Shown: positions 1 to 7,013, counted from the stretch's first letter. The stretch is DNA of 20,834 nucleotides from Oscillospiraceae bacterium (GCA_020025425.1 JAHHSD010000033.1:1-20834); one strand, 5' to 3'. Made by a program: numbers and translations. The notes: generated by a model not told the origin, from the sequence alone.

Positions 1-72
1 AGAAATTGCCGAAGCGATTTCTGCCGGGGATTCCCGCACATCCAAAGTTACCCCTGTGAAGGGGGAACCAAG
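1..72. other. Left edge, possible end of an unseen upstream gene
   Basis: Both strands are open through this stretch. The plus frame that starts at base 2 reads EIAEAISAGDSRTSK and stays open until a stop at 251-253, running straight through the first repeat copy. The minus strand reads FTGVTLDVRESPAEIA. Either could be the end of a real protein cut by the window edge, and neither is recognised. A short hairpin (CCCCT, loop GTGA, AGGGG; 51-64) precedes the repeat. No confident gene is called. Confidence 0.2.
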
Positions 73-189
73 GTCATGTCCTTTTTATTTTGGGTTTCGC
101 CGCACCAGGTGGCTCCCCCATTTGATTATAGTGTTCTGGGTCGGCATAGCATTTCACGGCTCAAAAACGCCGCTGTCCAGAAGGGCGGT
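70..189 (+). repeat. Composite palindromic repeat, copy 1
   Basis: This is the most diverged of three related segments in the first 760 bases. It shares GTCATGTCCTTTT, a TTTTGGGTTTCGCC block, a weak version of the GCC/GGC hairpin near 99-113, a GGGTCGGCAAAGCC-like block near 138-150 and a CGGCnCAAAA block near 157-189 with copy 2. The left arm of the first hairpin, intact in copy 2, is missing here. It lies directly 5' of the tRNA promoter. Confidence 0.65.
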
Positions 190-249
190 CACTTCTTCCC
201 CTGTCCCAGAGTTCTTTCTTACTTTTCCTTTCTTTTCCGCAAAAAAGAC

Positions 250-277
250 TTGACTTTCCCAAAAAATCTGTTATACT
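250..277 (+). promoter_or_regulatory. Promoter of tRNA-Gly
   Basis: A -35 box TTGACT (250-255) and a -10 box TATACT (272-277) are separated by 16 bp. The -10 box ends 13 bases before the first base of the mature tRNA, so the precursor would have a very short 5' leader. Confidence 0.8.
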
Positions 278-290
278 GAACAAGTCGTTT

Positions 291-366
291 GCGAGTGTAG
301 CTCATCTGGTAGAGCGCCACCTTGCCAAGGTGGAGGTAGCGAGTTCGAGCCTCGTCACTCGCTCCA
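291..366 (+). tRNA. trnG: tRNA-Gly (anticodon GCC)
   Basis: The sequence folds into a full cloverleaf. The acceptor stem is GCGAGTG paired with CACTCGC (291-297 with 356-362), with discriminator base T363 and an encoded CCA tail (364-366). The D stem is GCTC/GAGC. The anticodon stem CCACC/GGTGG (317-321 with 329-333) encloses the loop TTGCCAA, with anticodon GCC at 324-326, which reads GGC and GGT glycine codons. The T arm carries TTCGAGC. The gene stands alone with its own promoter, and a hairpin at 371-400 follows five bases after it. Confidence 0.97.
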
Positions 367-370
367 AAAT

Positions 371-400
371 AAAAGGACATGACGAAAGTCATGTCCTTTT
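371..400 (+). terminator. Intrinsic terminator of tRNA-Gly
   Basis: A perfect 13-bp stem (AAAAGGACATGAC with GTCATGTCCTTTT) is closed by a GAAA tetraloop (384-387). It ends in TTTT followed by ATTTT. It begins five bases after the CCA tail, as expected for a tRNA terminator, and it is also the first hairpin of repeat copy 2. Confidence 0.85.
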
Positions 401-533
401 ATTTTGAGTTTCGCCGCCATAGGCGGCTCCACCCCTTTTTATTGTCATGCTCGGGGCAGCAGAGCCGCCCCTGCGCAATTCTCCGCTGGGCTTCGAATTT
501 ACGGCGCAAAAGCGCCGCCGCCCTGTGGGCGGT
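371..533 (+). repeat. Composite palindromic repeat, copy 2
   Basis: This is the most complete copy and is a chain of hairpins. It has the perfect GACATGAC-GAAA-GTCATGTC hairpin (375-395), then GCCGCC-ATA-GGCGGC (413-427), then a GGGGCAGCAGAGCCGCC block (near 453-470). It ends with GGCGC-AAAA-GCGCC (503-516) and a GCCGCCCTGTGGGCGG hairpin (near 517-532). The shared region with copy 3 starts at ATGACGAAAG (379). There is no open reading frame with a ribosome binding site. Confidence 0.75.
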
Positions 534-578
534 TTTATATCAAAATCGGAGCGCACTCATGCCGCTGCTCCTCCTTTT

Positions 579-613
579 CCAAACCGGACCCGCTTCACTG
601 GGCTCCGGTTTGG
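579..613. other. Isolated hairpin between repeat copies 2 and 3
   Basis: A perfect 10-bp stem (CCAAACCGGA at 579-588 with TCCGGTTTGG at 604-613) is extended inward by CCC/GGG with one bulged C, around an 8-base loop. No T-run follows on either strand, so a terminator role is doubtful. It may be another module of the repeat cluster. Confidence 0.5.
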
Positions 614-655
614 GCTGCTTAGACCTGTATGCCGCATCTTTTTTGTCAACACAGT

Positions 656-755
656 CTAAAATGACGAAAGTCATGTCCTTTTGTTTTGGGTTTCGCCGCC
701 TCAGGCGGCTCCCCCTTTTGATTACAAAGCTCGGGGTCGGCAAAGCCGCCCGCAC
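656..755 (+). repeat. Composite palindromic repeat, copy 3
   Basis: This copy matches copy 2 closely from ATGACGAAAG (661) through GTCATGTCCTTTT and the TTTCGCC block. It has the perfect hairpin GCCGCC-TCA-GGCGGC (695-709) and the block CTCGGGGTCGGCAAAGCCGCC (near 730-750). The left arm of the first hairpin is shortened to ATGAC. The later modules of copy 2 are absent, because the exporter's terminator hairpin follows directly at 765. Confidence 0.75.
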
Positions 756-764
756 ACCACAGAC

Positions 765-797
765 AAAACCTCCCCGGACCAGATCCGGGGAGGTTTT
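765..797 (-). terminator. Intrinsic terminator of the YeiH-family gene
   Basis: A perfect 14-bp stem (AAAACCTCCCCGGA at 765-778 with its complement at 784-797) has a 5-base loop and terminal A/T pairs that give a TTTT run on the minus strand. It lies 14 bases beyond the stop codon of the minus-strand exporter gene. Confidence 0.85.
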
Positions 798-810
798 CTG
801 CTCTTATTTC

Positions 811-1914
811 TTACACCAGGCCCATGGCCCACTCCACACCGATGGCCACAATGATGACCAGGGAGGAGATCACAAAGCCGTGCATCATGGGAGCCATGCC
901 GGCCTTCTTCATATCCTTGAAGCTGGTATTCATGCCGATGGCGCCCAGGGCAGCGACCATGAGGAACTTGCTCAGATCCTTTGCATAGGCAGAGACCTCT
1001 GCGGGGATCAGGCCCAGGCTGTTGACGATGGCCAGGCCGATGAAGCCCAGAATGAACCAGGGGAAAATGGACCACAGGCTGGCGCTGTCCAGGTTGACGC
1101 TCTGACCGGCGGCGTTTTCCGAGATCCGCTCAGTCTGGCTCACCTCATAGTGGGTGGCCTTGTCATTGAGGGCCTGCACCGTCTCTCGGCAGGAGACCGC
1201 CTGTTTCCGCTTGAGCCGCAGGTTCACATAGGCGAACACCAGCACGGTGGGAATGATGGACAGGGTCCGGGTCAGCTTGACCATAGTGGCAAAGTCTCCT
1301 GCCGGCTCGCTGAATGCGTAGCTGGCGGCCACCACGCTGGAGGTGTCGTTGACCGCGGTGCCTGCCCACAGGCCGTAGGCCATATCGCTCAGGCCCAGCC
1401 AGCGGCCCATGATGGGAAACAGGACGATCATGGCCATGTCAAAGAGAAAGGTGGCGGACATGGCGTAGGCGATGTCGTGGTCATCCGCGTCAATCACCGG
1501 TGCGATGGCCGCGATGGCGGAGCCGCCGCAGATGCCGGTGCCGGCAGAAATCAGATTGGACAGCTTCCAGTCCAGGCCGAAGGCCTTGCCGACGAAGTAT
1601 CCTCCGCCGAAGCAGGTCAGCAGGGTAAAGGCCATGACCGTCAGGGACATACGGCCGACCTGGAGGATAGTGCCGACACTCAAGGATGCCCCCAGCAGGA
1701 TGATGGCAAATTTCAGTACCTTTTTAGAGGTAAATTTCAGTCCGGACTTCAGGCTTGCGGGTTTCCAGATGGCGTTGATAAGCATACCCAGGAACAGTGC
1801 AATGACCGACGCACCGATCAGGTGAATGGGCAGCAGCCCCTCTAAAAATTTCGCAGCCGCCGCAATCGCCACTGCCACAGCAAAACCGGGAAGGTATCCA
1901 ATTACTTTTCTCAT
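811..1914 (-). CDS. YeiH-family putative sulfate exporter
   Basis: This is a 367-residue integral membrane protein of the YeiH family (Pfam PF03601, annotated as putative sulfate exporter). Hydrophobic helices run almost throughout. Two family signatures are visible: GTGICGGSAIAA near residues 125-136 and GTAVNDTSSVVAA near 185-197, which lie in the inverted-repeat core of this fold. A polar loop near residues 235-280 separates the two halves. The start is the ATG at 1914, with AAAGGAG 11 bases upstream. A GTG four codons earlier (1926) would abut that same ribosome binding site and is less likely. The gene diverges from a LysR-type regulator, a common arrangement for this family, and ends at a strong hairpin. 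The substrate is not shown by the sequence; sulfate or another small sulfur compound is the family inference. Confidence 0.9.
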   Translation of the reverse strand: MRKVIGYLPGFAVAVAIAAAAKFLEGLLPIHLIGASVIALFLGMLINAIWKPASLKSGLKFTSKKVLKFAIILLGASLSVGTILQVGRMSLTVMAFTLLTCFGGGYFVGKAFGLDWKLSNLISAGTGICGGSAIAAIAPVIDADDHDIAYAMSATFLFDMAMIVLFPIMGRWLGLSDMAYGLWAGTAVNDTSSVVAASYAFSEPAGDFATMVKLTRTLSIIPTVLVFAYVNLRLKRKQAVSCRETVQALNDKATHYEVSQTERISENAAGQSVNLDSASLWSIFPWFILGFIGLAIVNSLGLIPAEVSAYAKDLSKFLMVAALGAIGMNTSFKDMKKAGMAPMMHGFVISSLVIIVAIGVEWAMGLV

Positions 1915-1930
1915 GGGGTTATCCACTCCT

Positions 1931-1959
1931 TTGACTTGATTATAGCCGCCGCTTATGAT
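1931..1959 (+). promoter_or_regulatory. Promoter of the LysR-type regulator
   Basis: A -35 TTGACT (1931-1936) and a -10 TATGAT (1954-1959) are spaced 17 bp apart, giving a leader of about 54 bases before the ATG at 2020. It overlaps the exporter promoter nearly completely. Confidence 0.6.
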
Positions 1960-1967
1960 AAAGTAAA
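1939..1967 (-). promoter_or_regulatory. Promoter of the YeiH-family gene
   Basis: On the minus strand a -10 TATAAT (1944-1939) lies 17 bp from a -35 TTTACT (1967-1962). It shares most of its bases with the oppositely directed promoter of the LysR gene, so the two polymerases cannot bind together. Confidence 0.75.
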
Positions 1968-2007
1968 ATAATCATATTTTCTTATTTAATAAATAATATT
2001 TATCATA
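1954..2007. promoter_or_regulatory. Nested inverted repeats, probable LysR operator
   Basis: A perfect 9-bp inverted repeat (TATGATAAA at 1954-1962, TTTATCATA at 1999-2007) flanks a central palindrome TTATTTA-A-TAAATAA (1982-1996). ATCATATT also occurs as a direct repeat at 1971-1978 and 2002-2009. The left arm overlaps the -10 of the regulator promoter and the -35 of the exporter promoter. LysR proteins usually bind such AT-rich dyads between divergent genes; use as an operator is inferred. Confidence 0.6.
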
Positions 2008-2019
2008 TTGAGGTGCGAT

Positions 2020-2889
2020 ATGCTGGACGACCGTATCTACACATTTCTGAAGCTCTGCGAGATCATGAACTACCGAAAAACCGCCGAGCTGCTGAACATG
2101 ACCCAGCCGGCGGTCACCCAGCACATCCACCACCTGGAGTCCCTGTACCGCGTCAAGCTCTTTTCCTACAACGGAAAAACCCTCTCCAAGACCCCGGAGG
2201 GCTGCCGGCTGGAGGAATACGCCCGCAGCGTGGTGTACAACGAGAAGCTCTTTCAGCAGCAGCTGCTCAAGCGGGATCAGATCGACCTGTCCATCGGCGC
2301 CACCAAGACCATCGGAGACTTTGTCATCCAGGACATTGTGGAATTCTGCACGAAAAGCGAGGATATCCGCTTTGAGCTGAGCATCGACAACACACACAAT
2401 CTTCTGCGGCGTCTGAATGCACTGGAGCTGGACTTCCTCATTCTGGAGGGCTACTTCAACAAGGAGCACTACGACTCCAGGCTTCTGCGCGAGGAGGAGC
2501 TGGTGGGCATCTGCTCCCCTGACCACCCCTTTGCCCACCGGGAGATCCCCCTGAAGGATATTTTCCGGGAGCACATCATCATGCGGGAGAGCGGTTCTGG
2601 CACCAGGGCGGTCTTTGAGCGGTTTTTGGAGGAAAAAAACTACTCCTACCAGAATTTCAGGCAGTCCACCGTCATCAGCAGCTTTCACATGATCCGGCAC
2701 CTGGTGGCCCTGGGGCTGGGGATCTCCTTCGCCTACCAGTCCGTCTCGGACGCCGCTCCCAACCTGGCTGTGTTCCGCATCCAGGGGGAAACCATCTCCC
2801 ACGAGTTCAATTACGTCTTTCTGAAGGACTCCGCTGCCATCCAGCGGTTTGAGTGGCTGATGGAGCAGATCCACGGCTCCAAATCTTAG
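2020..2889 (+). CDS. LysR-family transcriptional regulator
   Basis: This 289-residue protein has the LysR layout. The N-terminal winged helix-turn-helix (residues 1-60) contains FLKLCEIMNYRKTAELL and TQPAVTQHIHHLE, the usual LysR DNA-reading helix. A linker helix follows, then a periplasmic-binding-like effector domain (from about residue 85) with GATKTIGDF at its first strand and FRIQGETISHEF near the end. The ATG at 2020 has GAGGTG six bases upstream; an in-frame TTG at 2008 has no ribosome binding site and is rejected. It is transcribed away from the YeiH-family exporter, so it probably controls that gene and itself in response to a small-molecule signal. The resemblance to CysB/YeiE-like regulators is a family inference. 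It ends in a bidirectional hairpin. Confidence 0.93.
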   Translation: MLDDRIYTFLKLCEIMNYRKTAELLNMTQPAVTQHIHHLESLYRVKLFSYNGKTLSKTPEGCRLEEYARSVVYNEKLFQQQLLKRDQIDLSIGATKTIGDFVIQDIVEFCTKSEDIRFELSIDNTHNLLRRLNALELDFLILEGYFNKEHYDSRLLREEELVGICSPDHPFAHREIPLKDIFREHIIMRESGSGTRAVFERFLEEKNYSYQNFRQSTVISSFHMIRHLVALGLGISFAYQSVSDAAPNLAVFRIQGETISHEFNYVFLKDSAAIQRFEWLMEQIHGSKS

Positions 2890-2900
2890 CTTAAGCGCAA

Positions 2901-2934
2901 AAAACCGGGAAATCGGAGCCGATTTCCCGGTTTT
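2901..2934. terminator. Bidirectional terminator
   Basis: A perfect 16-bp inverted repeat (AAAACCGGGAAATCGG at 2901-2916, complement at 2919-2934) has A/T-rich ends, giving a T-run on both strands. It lies between the convergent LysR gene (stop 2889) and the XRE gene (stop 2938) and can serve both. Confidence 0.9.
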
Positions 2935-2937
2935 CTC

Positions 2938-3699
2938 TTATGCGTATTTTCGGCCCACCACATAGATGGGAGTAAACAGTCCCGCCATAGCCAGGGCACA
3001 GGGCAGGAACAGACTCAGCCAGTAGCACCGCTGGGCCAGCAGCTGGATGGCCAGAAGATCCACCACAGGATAGACCGCCATGCACAGGCAGCACCAGGCG
3101 CGGCTGGTCCGGAGCACATGGGGCCAATTCAGGTTATTGAAATGGACCCCCGGGATATTCATTCTGACCGGTCCGTCAGAGAAGCAGCAGATCATATTCT
3201 CATCATAATAGGCCCGGAGCCGCTCAGGAGCAAAGAAACAGAAATAGGCTCCAAAGACCACGGTCAGCAGGAAAAGGGTCGGCCCTGTAAACAGGATCTC
3301 GTCTCCGCACACCAGCCAGCCCAGCCACAGACCCAAAGCCCCGGCCAGCAGTGCGAGGAAATACACCGGCTTCCACCAGCTCTTCCGCTGCCAGGCCCGG
3401 ATCGCCTTCTCCTCTGAGTAGGACACCGCCGTCAGCACCAGGTCCTCCACCCGCTCAGGGTCCAGCACCTTCGCCCCGCTCTCCCGCTCACACATTAAAA
3501 GCTCGGTCACGGTCACATCCAGCTGATAGGCAAGCGGGAGCAGCAGCGAGGCGTCCGGAATGCTCTGCCCTCTCTCCCACTTACTCACCGCCTTGTCTGA
3601 GATAAACAGCAGTTCCGCCAGCTTCTTCTGGGTATATCCCTTTTCTTTGCGCAGCTGGGCCACAAAGGCCCCGAATTTGTCCTTGTCGATTTGATACAT
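2938..3699 (-). CDS. XRE-family regulator with C-terminal membrane segments
   Basis: This 253-residue protein has an N-terminal Cro/C1-type helix-turn-helix (residues about 7-65) with LRKEKGYTQKKLAELL and the recognition stretch ISDKAVSKWERGQSIPD, typical of clostridial XRE proteins. After an acidic linker come four hydrophobic segments: near 105-130, 135-157, 200-222 and 226-248. It therefore probably sits in the membrane with its DNA-binding domain in the cytoplasm. The ATG at 3699 is chosen because GAGG lies eight bases upstream; a GTG at 3708 overlaps that site. It follows the transglutaminase-like gene on the same strand with 102 bases between, and no clear promoter or terminator separates them, so cotranscription is possible. 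The signal it senses and the genes it controls are unknown. Confidence 0.85.
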   Translation of the reverse strand: MYQIDKDKFGAFVAQLRKEKGYTQKKLAELLFISDKAVSKWERGQSIPDASLLLPLAYQLDVTVTELLMCERESGAKVLDPERVEDLVLTAVSYSEEKAIRAWQRKSWWKPVYFLALLAGALGLWLGWLVCGDEILFTGPTLFLLTVVFGAYFCFFAPERLRAYYDENMICCFSDGPVRMNIPGVHFNNLNWPHVLRTSRAWCCLCMAVYPVVDLLAIQLLAQRCYWLSLFLPCALAMAGLFTPIYVVGRKYA

Positions 3700-3801
3700 C
3701 GCGTTCACCTCAGCCTCAGCTTAACAAGCTGCTCCAATTTTTGCAACCGACTGGCGGTAGAGTCGGCCGTTTTCTCCCGCCTGACAGGCTATATCAGCTG
3801 T

Positions 3802-5424
3802 TTATTTTCTCATACAGGTCTGATAGGCCGCATAGATCTCCTCAAACTCATTGTCCGCCAGATGGGAGTCCCACCGCTCCTCCTGCCAGAAATAATCTAT
3901 GTCCACATCATACTGCCAGTACTCCGGGTCCTCTTCCTCCGTCTCAGTCATCACACTGAAGGCAGTATTTTCCACCATCAGATCCACAAACTCATCCATG
4001 GTGATCTTCTGGCCGGAAAAGTAGGAATCCATCCAGGTGCAGTCGGTATAAAAGGGTTTTCCGTTCTCATCTAGCTGGACGGACCAGATATGTGCATCCT
4101 CCTCTGTGGGCGGCTCCTCCGGATCGGCGGGCCCGCTCTGGCTAAAGCTGACCACTCCCGCCAGGTTGCACATCACATTGTAGATGGCGTTGTAGCTCTC
4201 GCACACCCCCACTCCATCCTGGAGCGCAAGCCAGGTGTCGTGGTTGCCCTGATCCTGCTCATCGTTGGTCCGCTCGTCATAGTCCAGGGTGCAGCAGACC
4301 CAGTTGGCGATGATGAAGGCCTTCTCCCGGTTGGTCATGGACTTGGTCAGCAGGTGGGCGTCGCACAGGGCCTGGACTGTGTCCCGGCAGTAATCCAAGG
4401 TGTCCCGGACGTGGGCCTGGGCCTCCTGTGCGCTGTCCGCCTCATCATATCTGAGACACAGCTCCACATCTGTGACCCGGCCGATGCCGTTATACCAGTA
4501 GGTACCATCCAGCCAGTAGACCGCGTCCCGCACCGGCAGCAGCTCCTCGCACAGCACGTCCGCCTTGTCCAGCATATCCAGAAAGGCCCCCTCCTTCGGC
4601 CGTGTTCCACAGATGGGGATTTTATGGCGGCGGTCTCCGGTCAGCTCCATGTACTGATGAAATCTGATCAGATCCTCCTGGAGTCTGGACCCTTGCAGAT
4701 AGGCGGGGGGATCTGTGCAGAAGCTCTCCCAATAGGGGGTGGCGAGCTCCAGGGTCTGTTCTGCGGCGGCTCGGTCCCAGCGCTCTGCCACACCCTGGTC
4801 CCGGCCAGCCCGCTCCAGCAGGTCCCGGCAGCACATGGCCCGCAGGAAGTCCCCCTGCTCCAGGCATTGGTCCAGCTGTGCATAGAGGGCAGTCTCCAGC
4901 TCCGCCCATAATTCCGGGACACCGGGCAGCTCCTCGTCCAGGATGGGCAGCAGCTCGTCACAGGCCGGGTACAGCATCCCTTCCTGCCACAGTCTGTGGG
5001 CACTTTTATACTGCTCGGAGAGGTTGGCCAGCTTCCCCGCCCTGACCGCCAGCTCCTTCGCGTCCCGGAAGTCGCCCAGCTTCTGATACTTGCTGCATGC
5101 GACCACATAGTCGCCCTCCGCCATGCAGGCCCCGGCCTGCTGGTAGAGCAGGTAAAAACCGGCCTCCTGCTTGAGCTCATTTGCGTCCCGGTACCCATCC
5201 AGCTGCGCAAAATGCTCCTGAGCTGCGGAATAATGGCCCAGCTTCAGCTCCCCAAGCGCCCAGCCATACCGCCCCAGCGGCGACCGGAGCACCCCATACA
5301 GTGCGGCCGATAAAACGAAAACAGCCAGCAAAACGCAGACGGTCACCCGCTTGCGGGACCGTTTGGGCTTCTCTGTCACATCAGAATAGGTACGCTCCTC
5401 AGACTCGTGTGTTTTCCACTCCAT
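3802..5424 (-). CDS. Membrane-anchored transglutaminase-like domain protein
   Basis: This is a 540-residue protein. A basic, charged N-terminus is followed by one membrane helix (residues 27-45), placing the rest outside the cell. Residues about 50-220 are helical with TPR-like units (KLGHYSAAQEHF, DYVVACSKYQKLGDF, GDFLRAMCCRDLLERAG). The C-terminal part is a transglutaminase-like fold (PF01841 type). It shows the Cys in GVGVCESYN (C408), the His in DAHIWSVQL (H445) and the Asp in YTDCTWMD (D461), which form a complete Cys-His-Asp triad, so an active enzyme is plausible. The start at 5424 has AGGAGG ten bases upstream. A longer reading from 5514 is rejected because a strong promoter (5458-5487) lies inside it. 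The substrate is unknown; cell-surface protein or peptide processing is an inference. Confidence 0.85.
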   Translation of the reverse strand: MEWKTHESEERTYSDVTEKPKRSRKRVTVCVLLAVFVLSAALYGVLRSPLGRYGWALGELKLGHYSAAQEHFAQLDGYRDANELKQEAGFYLLYQQAGACMAEGDYVVACSKYQKLGDFRDAKELAVRAGKLANLSEQYKSAHRLWQEGMLYPACDELLPILDEELPGVPELWAELETALYAQLDQCLEQGDFLRAMCCRDLLERAGRDQGVAERWDRAAAEQTLELATPYWESFCTDPPAYLQGSRLQEDLIRFHQYMELTGDRRHKIPICGTRPKEGAFLDMLDKADVLCEELLPVRDAVYWLDGTYWYNGIGRVTDVELCLRYDEADSAQEAQAHVRDTLDYCRDTVQALCDAHLLTKSMTNREKAFIIANWVCCTLDYDERTNDEQDQGNHDTWLALQDGVGVCESYNAIYNVMCNLAGVVSFSQSGPADPEEPPTEEDAHIWSVQLDENGKPFYTDCTWMDSYFSGQKITMDEFVDLMVENTAFSVMTETEEEDPEYWQYDVDIDYFWQEERWDSHLADNEFEEIYAAYQTCMRK

Positions 5425-5457
5425 CTTGTGTCCACCTCCTGCTCTCTTTTTACCGTG

Positions 5458-5487
5458 ATTATAGCATAGGGGGAAAAAGCCGGTCAA
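5458..5487 (-). promoter_or_regulatory. Promoter of the transglutaminase-like gene
   Basis: On the minus strand a -35 TTGACC (5487-5482) and a consensus -10 TATAAT (5463-5458) are separated by 18 bp. The leader would be about 27 bases and contains the AGGAGG site. Confidence 0.85.
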
Positions 5488-5516
5488 TTCTGCAATCAGG
5501 GGATTTTTACCCATTT

Positions 5517-5565
5517 TTAAATAAAAATACTCCCCTGTGCGGCTTTAAAGCCTGCACAGGGGAGT
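5517..5565 (-). terminator. Intrinsic terminator of brnQ
   Basis: A 12-bp stem (ACTCCCCTGTGC at 5529-5540 with GCACAGGGGAGT at 5554-5565) is extended by a GGCTTTAAAGCC palindrome at its top. On the minus strand it is followed by ATTTTTATTT. It lies 15 bases past the brnQ stop and just upstream of the next promoter. Confidence 0.88.
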
Positions 5566-5579
5566 TCTGACTGCTGCAC

Positions 5580-6917
5580 TCAGGAGGGCTGCTCCTGGCT
5601 GCACTCATTGGCGGCAACGCTGGTCAGCTTGCCCAGCACTGCGCTGATCAGGGCGGCGGCTACGGCCACCGGCACCCAGCCCATGCCCATCTTGTAGAAG
5701 GGCAGCATGGCGAACAGGTCGCCCACAAAGCCGGTGGGAACACCCAGATGATAGAGGGAGTAGACCACGCTGGTCACGGACACGGCGCCCACAGTGAGGG
5801 GGAACATGAAGCGGTTATCCCGGAACAGCTTATCGGTCAGGCCCAGGAGGATCAGGACGATGGCCACGGGATAGACCATGTTCAGCACCGGTACGGACAG
5901 GCTCAGGATGGTATTCAGGCCCTGGTTGCAGACGGCGAAGGAGAAGAAGGCAATGCCCAGTGCCAGCTGGCGATAGGTGAAGCGGTTGGTCAGGGTGGAG
6001 AAATACTGAGAGATGGAGGTGATCAGGCCCACGCAGGTGGTCAGGCAGGCCAGGGTGAAGATGAAGGCCAGCAGAACAGCGCCGGGGCCGCCGAAGATCT
6101 GAGCGACGATGCAGCGCAGGGTCCAGGCGCCGTTGCCCTTGAGCTCATAGACGGCGGAGGACTGCATGCCCATGAAGGAGAGCATGGCGTAGATCAGGGT
6201 CAGCAGGCTGCCGGCCACCACGCCGGCGCGGACGGTGTAGTGCATCACGTCCTTGTGCTCCTTGACGTTGAGGGTACGCAGCGTGGTGGCGATCACCAGG
6301 CCGAAGTTCAGGGCGGCGATGGCGTCCATGGTGTTGTAGCCCTCCAGGAAACCATTGACCACGGCGGCCTCCTCATAGACGCCCTGGGCGGGGGCCACAT
6401 CGGCCTTGCCGGCGAAAAGGAAGGAGAGGAACAGGCCGGTCAGCAGGAGCAGCAGCGTGGGGCTCATTACCTTGCCGATGCGGTCCACCAGCTTGTTGGG
6501 GGTCAGGGCCAGCCAGGCGGCCAGGCTGAAGAACACGGCGGAGTAGGCCAGCATGAACCAGCCGAAGGAAGTGCCCTCAGGCAGGTAGGGGGCGATAGCC
6601 ATTTCAAAGGGGACGGAGGCGGCGCGGGGGATGCCCAGGCCGGGACCGATGGCCAGATAGATCATAACGGTGAAAACCATTGCAAAGCGGGGGTCCACTC
6701 TGCGGGCCAGGCGCTCCAGGCCGTTGTACTTCGCCACAACGACCACGCCCAGAACGGGCAGGACCACTGCGGTGACCAGGAAGCCCAGCAGGGCCAGCGG
6801 AGTGTGCTCACCGGCCATCTGGCCCAGGAAGGGCGGGAAGATCAGGTTGCCGGCGCCAAAGAACAGCGAGAACAGCATAAAGCTTACAAGCATCATGTTT
6901 CGTTTACCCAGTTTCAT
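5580..6917 (-). CDS. brnQ: Branched-chain amino acid transport system II carrier (LIVCS family)
   Basis: This 445-residue, highly hydrophobic protein has about twelve predicted membrane helices. It belongs to the BrnQ/LIVCS family of cation-coupled symporters for leucine, isoleucine and valine. The N-terminus MMLVSFMLFSLFFGAGNLIF with PPFLGQ after it is the family signature. Further family-like stretches are IGPGLGIPRAASVPFE (near residue 100) and LACLTTCVGLITSISQYF (near residue 300). The length is normal. The ATG at 6917 has AGGAGG eight bases upstream; an upstream in-frame ATG at 6947 has no site. The gene is a single transcription unit between a T-box leader and a hairpin. The leader reads isoleucine, so uptake should rise when tRNA-Ile is uncharged. 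Confidence 0.95.
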   Translation of the reverse strand: MKLGKRNMMLVSFMLFSLFFGAGNLIFPPFLGQMAGEHTPLALLGFLVTAVVLPVLGVVVVAKYNGLERLARRVDPRFAMVFTVMIYLAIGPGLGIPRAASVPFEMAIAPYLPEGTSFGWFMLAYSAVFFSLAAWLALTPNKLVDRIGKVMSPTLLLLLTGLFLSFLFAGKADVAPAQGVYEEAAVVNGFLEGYNTMDAIAALNFGLVIATTLRTLNVKEHKDVMHYTVRAGVVAGSLLTLIYAMLSFMGMQSSAVYELKGNGAWTLRCIVAQIFGGPGAVLLAFIFTLACLTTCVGLITSISQYFSTLTNRFTYRQLALGIAFFSFAVCNQGLNTILSLSVPVLNMVYPVAIVLILLGLTDKLFRDNRFMFPLTVGAVSVTSVVYSLYHLGVPTGFVGDLFAMLPFYKMGMGWVPVAVAAALISAVLGKLTSVAANECSQEQPS

Positions 6918-7013
6918 TTTTGTTTCCTCCTGATTGTTTCCGACCATGCTGCTCGTGTGTTGGCGCGGCCCATGTCAGATCATTTTTGATGTTTGACTTG
7001 GTAAAAAGGGTAC

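Noticed and set aside
56..279. Small plus-strand frames of 65-67 codons across repeat copy 1 and the tRNA promoter
   Set aside because: They translate repeat DNA (for example CPFYFGFRR) and run into a promoter. They are probably artefacts, though the first could be the tail of a gene cut by the edge.
70..755. CRISPR array or integrative-element attachment site at the tRNA
   Set aside because: The three repeats are long, diverged and unevenly spaced, with internal hairpins and no spacers. No duplicate of the tRNA 3' end and no integrase gene is present in the window.
379..1845. 488-codon plus-strand open frame over the repeats and opposite the exporter gene
   Set aside because: Its His/Gly/Gln-rich composition is typical of the antisense of GC-rich coding DNA. 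It has no ribosome site and lies across a tRNA terminator, two repeats and a real membrane-protein gene.
1972..2874. 300-codon minus-strand frame opposite the LysR gene
   Set aside because: It has no ribosome site and reads through the LysR gene, whose helix-turn-helix is clear on the plus strand.
5748..6989. 413-codon plus-strand open frame opposite brnQ
   Set aside because: It is a Gly/Gln/His/Ala-rich antisense shadow of a well-identified transporter, with no start signal and no domain.
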